Source: Pseudohaliea rubra DSM 19751
GTDB taxonomy: Bacteria; Pseudomonadota; Gammaproteobacteria; Pseudomonadales; Halieaceae
NCBI RefSeq assembly: GCF_000764025.1
Contig: NZ_KN234747.1
Location: forward strand, 1-64,000
Direction: 5' to 3'
DNA length: 64,000 nt
Of this stretch, positions 56,986 to 64,000 are shown piece by piece. Below the pieces are notes generated by a model, which did not search any database, had not been told where the DNA came from, and saw only the letters and a list, made by a program, of their open reading frames with translations. A program made the position numbers and the translations under genes. Position 1 is the first letter of the stretch. The number at the start of each line of letters is the position of its first letter.

Positions 56986-57744
56986 ATGCCGGCCATGGCA
57001 CCAGCGACGCACAGGTCCCGTCCCGCGGGCCCGACCGGGGCCGGCGGCCTGCCCGACGACCGCCAGCTCGCCGGTCTCGATGACAGCCACCTGGTGCCTG
57101 TGGCCGGGGGCGGTGCCCTGCATCCGGCGGCGGCCGCTGCCTTTGCAGCCCTGTGTGTCGAGGCGCGCGCCGCCGGCTTCGACCTCGCCGTCGCCAGCGC
57201 CTGGCGCGGTTACGCGCGGCAGCTGGCGATCTGGAACGGCAAGCTGGCCGGTGAGCGATCGCTCCACGACGACCGCGGCCGGCCTCTGGCGCTTCGGGAG
57301 CTGGCGCCGCGTGAGCAGCTCGCGGCGGTGCTGCGCTTCTCGGCGCTGCCGGGTACCTCGCGGCACCATTGGGGAACAGACCTCGATATCTACGATGCGT
57401 CGGCGCTACCGGCCGGGCAGAAACCGGCGTTGACGCCAGCGGAGGTCGCGCCGGGCGGCGTTTTCGATCCGCTGCATAGCTGGCTGGACGAACGCATGGC
57501 CGCCGGCGGCAGTCACGGCTTCTACCGCCCCTATGCGGTAGACCGGGGCGGCGTCGCCCCGGAGCGCTGGCACCTCAGCTACGCGCCGCTGGCGCGGCAT
57601 CTGGCTCCGCGTCTGACGGTGTCACTGCTGGTCCGCGCGTGGGACGAGGGCGGGGAGCCGGCCGGGCTGCCGCTACTCCTCAATGACCTGCCGGCGCTGC
57701 TGGCGCGCTATGTCGCGGTGCCCGGGGATTGGGCACCGCTTTAA
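56986..57744 (+). CDS. D-alanyl-D-alanine carboxypeptidase, M15 (VanY-like) family
   Basis: The 252-residue protein has the M15 zinc ligands: SRHHWGTDLDIYD (SxHxxGxxxD) at about 125-137 and the Glu/His pair in PERWHLSY at about 186-193. Such enzymes trim the terminal D-Ala of peptidoglycan peptides. I see no clear signal peptide, so the cellular location is open. Either ATG 56986 or ATG 56995 could be used. It converges with ppa. Confidence 0.88.
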   Translation: MPAMAPATHRSRPAGPTGAGGLPDDRQLAGLDDSHLVPVAGGGALHPAAAAAFAALCVEARAAGFDLAVASAWRGYARQLAIWNGKLAGERSLHDDRGRPLALRELAPREQLAAVLRFSALPGTSRHHWGTDLDIYDASALPAGQKPALTPAEVAPGGVFDPLHSWLDERMAAGGSHGFYRPYAVDRGGVAPERWHLSYAPLARHLAPRLTVSLLVRAWDEGGEPAGLPLLLNDLPALLARYVAVPGDWAPL

Positions 57745-57784
57745 AGCAGGGTCACGGTCCGGCCAGACCCTTCGTGGCCCGACG

Positions 57785-58423
57785 CTAGCTGCGCTGCTGT
57801 TCGTGCAGTTCGCCGTAGTGGTTCCAGTAGTCCTTCTCTGCCGCCGCGATGACCTTGAGGGCTTCTTCGCGCCCGTAGACATGATCGACCTTGATGTCGA
57901 TCTCCTTGCCCGGGACCATCTTGTAGGTGGCGAAGTAGTGTTGCAGCCGCTCGACCTTGATCGGGGGCAGGTCGGCGATATCCTGGGCATCACCCCAGAT
58001 GTTGTCGCCCTCGAGAATGGCGATGATCTTGTCGTCCGCCTCGCCGCCGTCGATCATCTGGATGCCGCCCACGACGCGAGCGTTCAGTACGATGTCGGCG
58101 CGGTTGATGTGACGCTCCGAGTACACGCAGATATCCAGGGGGTCGCCGTCCGCCTCGGTCACGCCGGGGCAGCGCCTGGCCACTTCCTCGGCGCAGTAGG
58201 TGCGCGGTATGAAACCGTAGAGTGCCGGGGGGCTGGAGGTGGTGCGCTGCGGGCGGTCGACCACAAGGAACCCCGAGCTCTTGTCGAGCTCGTACTTGAC
58301 CACGTCTGTGGGCAGCATCTCGACATAGACCTGCACAATATCCTCGGGCGCGTCATCGATGCGAGCGTGAAGACCGTGCCAGGGGTGCCGGCGCCAGCGG
58401 TTGAATTTCTCGTTCCTGTACAT
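57785..58423 (-). CDS. ppa: Inorganic pyrophosphatase (family I)
   Basis: The 212-residue enzyme hydrolyses PPi. The family I signature is DGDPLDICV with the three metal aspartates, and YGFIPRTYC and AYK-like ATYKMVPG segments are in place. It is slightly longer than the E. coli enzyme (175). It begins with GACGAGG before ATG 58423. It is read in the same direction as the PPi-dependent phosphofructokinase gene 68 bases upstream. Confidence 0.93.
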   Translation of the reverse strand: MYRNEKFNRWRRHPWHGLHARIDDAPEDIVQVYVEMLPTDVVKYELDKSSGFLVVDRPQRTTSSPPALYGFIPRTYCAEEVARRCPGVTEADGDPLDICVYSERHINRADIVLNARVVGGIQMIDGGEADDKIIAILEGDNIWGDAQDIADLPPIKVERLQHYFATYKMVPGKEIDIKVDHVYGREEALKVIAAAEKDYWNHYGELHEQQRS

Positions 58424-58491
58424 GCATACCTCGTCAGCGGTTGCCGGAAAGGCGCGGATTGTACCGGGTGCCTGCGGAAAAATCTCCTCGC

Positions 58492-59766
58492 TCAGACGTC
58501 GAAGCGCTGCTTCAGCCGCGGTGGGACGAGCTCGAGCTTCAAGGCGGGGTAGCGCGGCAGGCCGTCGGCATAGGGCGGGTAGGCCTCGCCCTGGATGAGT
58601 GGCGTCAGGTACTCTCGCGCCGCCGCGGTGATGCCGAAGCCGTCGCGGCTGATATAGCGTCGCGGCATCTTCTTCTCACGGTTGGCGACCTTTGCCAGCG
58701 GCGCTTCGCCGATGGACCAGCGGTAGCGCTTGCCCTTGCCGCGGACGATGGCCGGCATGACAGCGTTATGGCCGGCAAGGGCGAATTCCACGGCCGCCCT
58801 GCCCACCGCGTAGGCCTGATCGAGGTCCGTCTGCGAGGCGATGTGCCGGGCGGACCGCTGCAGATAGTCCGCCACCGCCCAGTGGTGCTTGTAGCCGAGT
58901 TCGCTGCGCACCATGTGAGCGAGGGTGGGGGCGACGCCGCCGAGCTGCGCGTGGCCGAAGGCATCCCGCGTGCCGGCGTCGGCGAGGAAGGTACCGTCGG
59001 CATATTGTGCGCCCTCGGAGGCGACGATGACGCAATAACCCACCTTCTTGACGGTTGCATCCACCTTCCTCAGAAAGCGCTCGCGATCGAAGGCGATCTC
59101 CGGAAACAGGATCACGTGGGGAGCCTCTGCCGGGCCTTCGCCGGCGAGCCCCCCGGCGGCAGCGATCCAGCCGGCGTGCCGGCCCATAACTTCGAGGATG
59201 AAGACCTTGGTGGAGGTCTCGCACATGGAGGCGACGTCCATGGCCGCCTCCCGCGTGGATACGGCCACGTATTTGGCCACGGAGCCAAAGCCGGGGCTGT
59301 TGTCGGTCAGCGGTAGATCGTTATCGATGGTCTTCGGCACGTGGATGGCCTGAATCGGGTAGCCGAGGGCCTCGCCAAGCTGGGAGACCTTGAGGCAGGT
59401 GTCCGCCGAATCGCCGCCGCCGTTGTAGAAGAAATAGCCGATGTCGTGGGCGTGAAAGACCTCGATGAGGCGCTCGTATTCGGCGCGGTTCTCCTCGAGG
59501 GATTTCATCTTGTGCCGGCAGGAGCCGAAGGCGCCGGCCGGCGTGTGCATGAGCCCGCGGATCGCCGCCGGGGTCTCGCGACCGGTATTGATGAGTTCTT
59601 CCCGCAGGGCCCCGATGATGCCGTTGCGGCCTGCCAGGACCTTGCCGATGGCACCGCGATTTGCCCGGGCGGTCTCGATCACGCCGCAGGCCGAGGCATT
59701 GATGACCGGCGTCACGCCGCCGGACTGTGCATAAAAGGCGTTTCTGCGGGGGTTTTTCTGGGGCAT
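58492..59766 (-). CDS. pfp: Pyrophosphate-dependent 6-phosphofructokinase
   Basis: The 424-residue PfkA-fold enzyme uses PPi in place of ATP for fructose-6-P phosphorylation, reversibly. PPi specificity is indicated by the Lys in HVPKTIDNDLP, where ATP enzymes have Gly, and by the GGGDSADT loop. GRHAGWIAA and the catalytic TIDND Asp are intact. ATG 59766 has GGGAGG upstream. The adjacent soluble pyrophosphatase competes for the same PPi. No other phosphofructokinase is in view. Confidence 0.93.
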   Translation of the reverse strand: MPQKNPRRNAFYAQSGGVTPVINASACGVIETARANRGAIGKVLAGRNGIIGALREELINTGRETPAAIRGLMHTPAGAFGSCRHKMKSLEENRAEYERLIEVFHAHDIGYFFYNGGGDSADTCLKVSQLGEALGYPIQAIHVPKTIDNDLPLTDNSPGFGSVAKYVAVSTREAAMDVASMCETSTKVFILEVMGRHAGWIAAAGGLAGEGPAEAPHVILFPEIAFDRERFLRKVDATVKKVGYCVIVASEGAQYADGTFLADAGTRDAFGHAQLGGVAPTLAHMVRSELGYKHHWAVADYLQRSARHIASQTDLDQAYAVGRAAVEFALAGHNAVMPAIVRGKGKRYRWSIGEAPLAKVANREKKMPRRYISRDGFGITAAAREYLTPLIQGEAYPPYADGLPRYPALKLELVPPRLKQRFDV

Positions 59767-59872
59767 AGGGCCCTCCCGGGGCTGACCGAGGCCACGAGGA
59801 TACGCGATTCGCAGGGGCCTGTGCACCGCGGCGCGCATGCTACCATGCGCGGCATTTCCCGGAGACCCTCCC

Positions 59873-61267
59873 GTGGCGCAGCACCTTCACATCCTCGGCA
59901 TTTGCGGCACCTTCATGGGCGGCCTGGCACAGCTGGCCGCGGCCCGCGGTTTCCGCGTGACCGGCTCCGATGCCAATGTCTATCCGCCCATGAGCACGCA
60001 GCTCGAGGCGGCGGGCATCGCCCTCCTGGAGGGCTATGCGCCCGGGCACCTCGATCCGGCGCCGGACCTGGTGATCATCGGTAATGCCCTGTCCCGGGGA
60101 AACCCGGCGGTGGAGACGGTGCTCGCCCGCGGCCTCGACTACTGCTCCGGGCCCGAATGGCTGGCCCGTGAGGTGCTGCGCGGGCGCTGGGTGCTGGGCG
60201 TTGCCGGGACCCACGGCAAGACGACCACCAGCAGCCTTCTCGCCTGGATTCTCGAGGATGCGGGGCTTGCGCCGGGGTTCCTGATCGGCGGGGTACCGGG
60301 GAACTTCGGCGTGTCCGCCCGGGAGGGCGGCGGTCAGTACTTCGTGGTCGAGGCGGACGAATACGATACGGCCTTTTTTGACAAGCGCTCCAAGTTTGTC
60401 CATTACCGGCCGAAGACCCTGGTGCTCGGCAATCTCGAGTACGATCACGCCGATATTTTCCCGGACCTCGCCGCTATCCAGCGCCAGTTCCATCACCTGC
60501 TGCGCTGTGTGCCCGGGAACGGGCGCATCCTGCGGCCGCGGGACTGTCCCGCCCTCGATGAGGTGGAGGCCCTGGGCTGCTGGACGCCGGTCGAGCGCTG
60601 GTCCCTGGCCGGCCCCGGGGAGGCGCCGGCGGCGGCAGACTGGGAGGGTCGCCTGCAGTCCCGGGACGGGGCGCGGCTGACCCTCCATGGGCCCGCCGGC
60701 GATGCCGGCACGGTGGAGTGGCTGCTGCCGGGGCAGCACAACGCGAACAATGCCATCGCTGCGGTCGCCGCTGCGGTACATGCGGGGGTGACGCCGGAGC
60801 GCGCCCTCGCGGCCCTCGCGCGGTTCCGGGGCGTGAAGCGCCGCCTGGAACTCCTGGGCGAGGTCGCCGGCGTGTCCGTTTACGACGATTTTGCGCACCA
60901 TCCGACGGCGATTGCCGCAACGCTCGATGCGCTCCGGGCCCGGGGTTGCAGCGGCCGGCTCCTTGCGCTTGTGGAACCGCGCTCGAATACCATGCGTATG
61001 GGTAGACACCGGGAAGCCCTGGCGGCCTCCGTCGCTGCGGCCGACCGCGTCTACTGGTATCAGCCGCCGGGCATGGACTGGTCCCTCGAGGCCGTGGCCG
61101 CCGCCGGGACCGTGCCCGCATCCGTGAGTGACGACGTGGAACGCCTCGTGACCGCTGTTGTCCGAGAAGCGCAGAAAGGAGACCAGATCGTGATCATGAG
61201 CAACGGCAGCTTTGCCGGTATCCACCAGCGCCTCCTCGGCGCGCTGCGCACGGCAGTCGGCGCGTGA
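59873..61267 (+). CDS. mpl: UDP-MurNAc:L-Ala-D-Glu-meso-Dap ligase (murein peptide recycling)
   Basis: The 464-residue Mur-family ligase attaches recovered tripeptide to UDP-MurNAc. HILGICGTFMGGLA (Rossmann start, Mpl variant of the MurC GIGG motif), GVAGTHGKTTTSSL (P-loop), EADEYDTAFFDKRSKF and GQHNANNAIAA are present. Mpl differs from MurC by the FMGG and FFDKRSKF segments. GTG 59873 has GGAG 8 bases upstream. It overlaps the exporter gene by GTGA. Confidence 0.95.
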   Translation: MAQHLHILGICGTFMGGLAQLAAARGFRVTGSDANVYPPMSTQLEAAGIALLEGYAPGHLDPAPDLVIIGNALSRGNPAVETVLARGLDYCSGPEWLAREVLRGRWVLGVAGTHGKTTTSSLLAWILEDAGLAPGFLIGGVPGNFGVSAREGGGQYFVVEADEYDTAFFDKRSKFVHYRPKTLVLGNLEYDHADIFPDLAAIQRQFHHLLRCVPGNGRILRPRDCPALDEVEALGCWTPVERWSLAGPGEAPAAADWEGRLQSRDGARLTLHGPAGDAGTVEWLLPGQHNANNAIAAVAAAVHAGVTPERALAALARFRGVKRRLELLGEVAGVSVYDDFAHHPTAIAATLDALRARGCSGRLLALVEPRSNTMRMGRHREALAASVAAADRVYWYQPPGMDWSLEAVAAAGTVPASVSDDVERLVTAVVREAQKGDQIVIMSNGSFAGIHQRLLGALRTAVGA

Positions 61268-63888
61268 GCCGCTTTCTGCTTGCGCTTTACGAGCGCCTCA
61301 TGGTGCGCCACCCGATCGTTGTGCTGGTGTTGCTCGTACTGTTGACGGCGGGCGCCGCATCGCAGCTCGGCAAGCTACGCATTGATGCCTCGGCAGACTC
61401 GCTCCTGCTCCAGGGCGACCCGTCCCTCGAGTTCTTCCGCGAAGTCTCCAAGCGCTACGCCTCCGAAGACTTCCTGCTCCTGACCTGGCAGCCGCAGGCG
61501 CCGCTGTTTTCCGATGCCTCCCTGGACCCGCTCAAGCGCATGGCCGATGAACTCCGGAAACTGCCGGGCGTGTCATCGGTGGTTACGGTGTGGGACGTGC
61601 CACTCCTCGAGACCCGCCCCCTGAGCCTGTCGGCAGTGACGTCCGGTGATCCCCTGCCAAGCCTTGAGGACCCGTCCGTCGATCGCGAGGCTGCCCTTGC
61701 AGAGTTCACTTCCAGCCCGATCTATGCGGACCTGCTTGTCGGCCGTGATGGCGAAGTCACAGCGGTGCAGGTCAATCTCGAGCGGGACGAGCGCTACTTC
61801 GAGCTGCTCCGCGAGCGCCAGGACCTGCGCAGCCGGGAAGGCTCGCTCGACGCAGCCGAGGCCCGCCGCCTGACCGAGGTCGAGGCAGCCTTCAAGGAGC
61901 GCAGCGCTTCGCTCCTTGAGCAGCAAAGCGCCCTGGTGGCCTCGGTCCGATCCATTGCCGACCGTTACCGGGAGCACGCCGGGATCTTCGTCGGTGGCGT
62001 ACCCATGATCGCCGCCGATATGGTGGATTTCGTGCGCAGCGACCTTGTGGTTTTCGGCACCGCGATCATCGTGGTGATGTTGTTTGTGCTGGCCGCGGTA
62101 TTCCGCCGGGTCCGCTGGACCTTGATACCGCTTCTGACCTGTAGCGTCACGGTGACCCTGATGCTCGGTCTGTTGGCCGCGCTGGACTGGCGCCTGACGG
62201 TGATCTCGTCGAATTTTGTGGCGGTCCTCCTGATTATTACCCTCGCGATCGCCATTCACCTGGTGGTGCGCTACCGGGAGCTGCACGCCCTCAACCCCGA
62301 GGGCGATCGGCGCCAGCGCGTTTGCGACACGGTGCGCTTGATGTTTGTACCCTGTGCCTACACCGCCATGACCACCATGGTTGCCTTTGTCTCCCTTGTG
62401 GTCTCGGATATCCAGCCGGTGATCGACTTCGGCTGGATGATGACCCTCGGTATCGCCGTGGCCTTCCTGGTCTGCTTCACGCTGCTGCCCGCACTGATTC
62501 TGCTCTGGCCCAAGGGCCGCCCGGTGCGCCATACCGGCGCCGACGCACCGCTGACACTGCACTTCGCCCGCTTTGCCGACCGGCACGGGCGCCCGGTCCT
62601 CTGGGCCAGCGCCGCGCTGATCCTGGTCGTGGTGGCCGGCGTCTCGCAGCTGCGGGTGGAGAACCGCTTCATCGATTACTTCAAGGACACCACCGAGATC
62701 TATCAGGGCATGGAGCTACTCGATTCGCGCCTCGGGGGCACCATTCCCCTGGACATCGTGCTCTCGGCACCGGACACGACGGCGCCGCTGCCGGGACTTG
62801 CGCAGACCGGCGTTGGCGGCGGGGAGCCGCTGCAGGCTGATGATCCCTTCGCAGAGGATGCAGCGGGCTTTGCGGACCCGGAGCCGGCTGCTCCAGCGGC
62901 TGCCGATGATCCTTTCGCCGGCGATGACCCCTTTGCGGCCGACGATCCCTTCGCCGCCGGGAGCGACCCCTTTGCCGGCAGCAGCGACAGCTTCGAGCCC
63001 AGCTACTGGTTCAGTCTTGAGGGCATGCGGACCATCGACGCCGCGCATGCGCTTGTGGCATCCCGGGAGGAAGCAGGCAAGGTACTGTCTCTGGCCACGA
63101 CCTTCAGCGTTGTGCGCAAGCTTCTCGGTGAGGACATCGGTAGTGTGGAGCTCGCCCTGATGCAGCGGAGTCTGCCGGACGACGTTGCCGGGCAGCTGGT
63201 CGCCCCCTATTTCAATGCGCAGCAGGAGGAGGCGCGCATAACGGTGCGGGTCAAGGAAACCAGCGAGACGCTGCGGCGGGACGAACTGCTCCGGGAGCTG
63301 TCGGCGGCGCTGGCTGATCTTCCCGCGCTTTCTGCCGAAGAAGTCCGTCTCACCGGCATGCTTGTGCTATACAACAATGTACTGCAGAGCCTATTCCGCT
63401 CCCAGATTCTCACCCTCGGCGTGGTTTTCCTGGCTATTCTCGCTATGTTCTGGGTGCTGTTCCGCTCTTTCTCCCTGGCCATGGTGGCCCTGGCGCCGAA
63501 TCTCCTCGCTGCAACGCTGGTCCTTGGCATCATGGGCCTTGCCGGTATTCCGCTGGACATCATGACCATTACCATCGCGGCGATCGTCGTGGGTATCGGC
63601 GTGGATGACTGCGTGCACTATGTGTATCGCTTCCGGGAGGAATTTCAGGTGGACCGGGACTACCTTGCCGCCATGTATCGCAGCCACAGTAGCATCGGCC
63701 GGGCCATGTACTACACGACGATCACGATCGTTATCGGGTTTTCCATGCTCACGCTGTCGAATTTCACCCCCAGCATCTACTTCGGGCTGCTGACGGTGCT
63801 TGCGATGACTGCGGCGGTGCTCGGTGCGCTGCTGCTCCTGCCGCGGCTTATCATCCTTTTTCGGCCGCTGGGACCGGAGGGCGCGTGA
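61264..63888 (+). CDS. RND/MMPL-family exporter with DPFA-repeat insertion
   Basis: The 874-residue protein has the two-times-six helix plan of RND proteins: a first helix at about 16-35, a periplasmic domain, helices at about 260-420, then the second half with a helix at about 443-462 and a cluster at about 705-870. The helix-4-type motif GIGVDDCVHYVYR is present in the second half. It most resembles MMPL/HpnN-like lipid or hopanoid exporters; the cargo is not known. The second periplasmic loop carries five DPFA units (residues about 527-575). It starts in a GTGA overlap with mpl and ends in an ATGA-like overlap with the next gene. Confidence 0.9.
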   Translation: MSRFLLALYERLMVRHPIVVLVLLVLLTAGAASQLGKLRIDASADSLLLQGDPSLEFFREVSKRYASEDFLLLTWQPQAPLFSDASLDPLKRMADELRKLPGVSSVVTVWDVPLLETRPLSLSAVTSGDPLPSLEDPSVDREAALAEFTSSPIYADLLVGRDGEVTAVQVNLERDERYFELLRERQDLRSREGSLDAAEARRLTEVEAAFKERSASLLEQQSALVASVRSIADRYREHAGIFVGGVPMIAADMVDFVRSDLVVFGTAIIVVMLFVLAAVFRRVRWTLIPLLTCSVTVTLMLGLLAALDWRLTVISSNFVAVLLIITLAIAIHLVVRYRELHALNPEGDRRQRVCDTVRLMFVPCAYTAMTTMVAFVSLVVSDIQPVIDFGWMMTLGIAVAFLVCFTLLPALILLWPKGRPVRHTGADAPLTLHFARFADRHGRPVLWASAALILVVVAGVSQLRVENRFIDYFKDTTEIYQGMELLDSRLGGTIPLDIVLSAPDTTAPLPGLAQTGVGGGEPLQADDPFAEDAAGFADPEPAAPAAADDPFAGDDPFAADDPFAAGSDPFAGSSDSFEPSYWFSLEGMRTIDAAHALVASREEAGKVLSLATTFSVVRKLLGEDIGSVELALMQRSLPDDVAGQLVAPYFNAQQEEARITVRVKETSETLRRDELLRELSAALADLPALSAEEVRLTGMLVLYNNVLQSLFRSQILTLGVVFLAILAMFWVLFRSFSLAMVALAPNLLAATLVLGIMGLAGIPLDIMTITIAAIVVGIGVDDCVHYVYRFREEFQVDRDYLAAMYRSHSSIGRAMYYTTITIVIGFSMLTLSNFTPSIYFGLLTVLAMTAAVLGALLLLPRLIILFRPLGPEGA

Positions 63889-64000
63889 TGGTGTGCCGCT
63901 CCGGTTGCGGGGCCTGTTGCATTGCGCCGGCGATCACGCAGCCCTTCTACGGTATGCCTGCCGGCAAGCCTGCGGGCGTGCGCTGCGTGCACCTTGAAGA
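63888..64000 (+). CDS. YkgJ-family cysteine cluster protein (partial)
   Basis: The gene starts at ATG 63888, overlapping the exporter stop, and runs off the right edge after about 37 residues. The N-terminus CRSGCGACCIAPAITQPFYGMP, then GKPAGVRCVHL, matches the start of the YkgJ/UPF0153 zinc- or iron-chelating family. The role is unknown. Confidence 0.8.
   Translation, partial: MVCRSGCGACCIAPAITQPFYGMPAGKPAGVRCVHLE

Noticed and set aside
58492-59766. ATP-dependent phosphofructokinase
   Set aside because: Lys precedes TIDND where ATP-dependent enzymes have Gly, and the length fits the PPi group.

Overview
The window reads as a chromosomal segment of a GC-rich gammaproteobacterium. Three blocks point there: carA-carB-greA / yhbY / rlmE-ftsH-folP-glmM-tpiA-secG-tRNALeu; tRNAfMet-rimP-nusA-infB-rbfA-truB-rpsO-pnp; and dksA-gluQ-cbrX-cbrA-cbrB-[RNA]-pcnB-folK-(dNK)-panB-panC with acs next to it. 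The last order is best known from Pseudomonas. However, a PPi-type phosphofructokinase beside a soluble pyrophosphatase, an H1-like tail on DksA and the catabolic cluster suggest a non-Pseudomonas lineage, possibly Chromatiales/Ectothiorhodospiraceae-like. This placement is an inference from gene content and order; no database search was made.

Layout. 1-6.3 kb (minus strand): a Lon-like ATPase/protease, a cytochrome P450 coupled to a small ORF, a YbjN-family protein, a degenerate HD-GYP protein and a standalone winged-helix regulator. 6.4-16.9 kb: an accessory catabolic operon on the plus strand (three acyl-CoA dehydrogenases, MaoC hydratase, SDR, thiolase, quinone oxidoreductase, Fe-alcohol dehydrogenase, thioesterase) facing an MFS exporter. 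Together these form a complete beta-oxidation-type cycle for an activated acyl substrate. 17-37.9 kb: pyrimidine/arginine precursor synthesis, cell-envelope and folate enzymes, FtsH, SecG, two tRNAs, and the translation/RNA-turnover operon ending at pnp.

37.9-43.6 kb: palindromic repeats, a glycosyltransferase with TPR-like tail, a TonB-dependent receptor and a convergent TPR-sulfotransferase. 43.6-50.1 kb (minus): acs, panC, panB, deoxynucleoside kinase, folK, pcnB. 50.1-55.1 kb: the carbon-catabolite control module cbrX-cbrA-cbrB, followed by what looks like a CrcZ-type Hfq-decoy RNA, with its own sigma-54 promoter and upstream TGTTAC sites. 55.2-64 kb: gluQ, dksA, an M15 peptidase, ppa, PPi-PFK, mpl, an RND/MMPL exporter and the start of a cysteine-cluster protein.

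The most notable items are the CbrAB/sigma-54/A-rich RNA locus with the tiny CbrX membrane protein, a set of three stem-loop elements whose loop is conserved while the stems differ, a leader-peptide/terminator arrangement before carA, a duplicated 3' part of tRNALeu, and an acyl-CoA dehydrogenase pair in which one partner has lost the catalytic glutamate.
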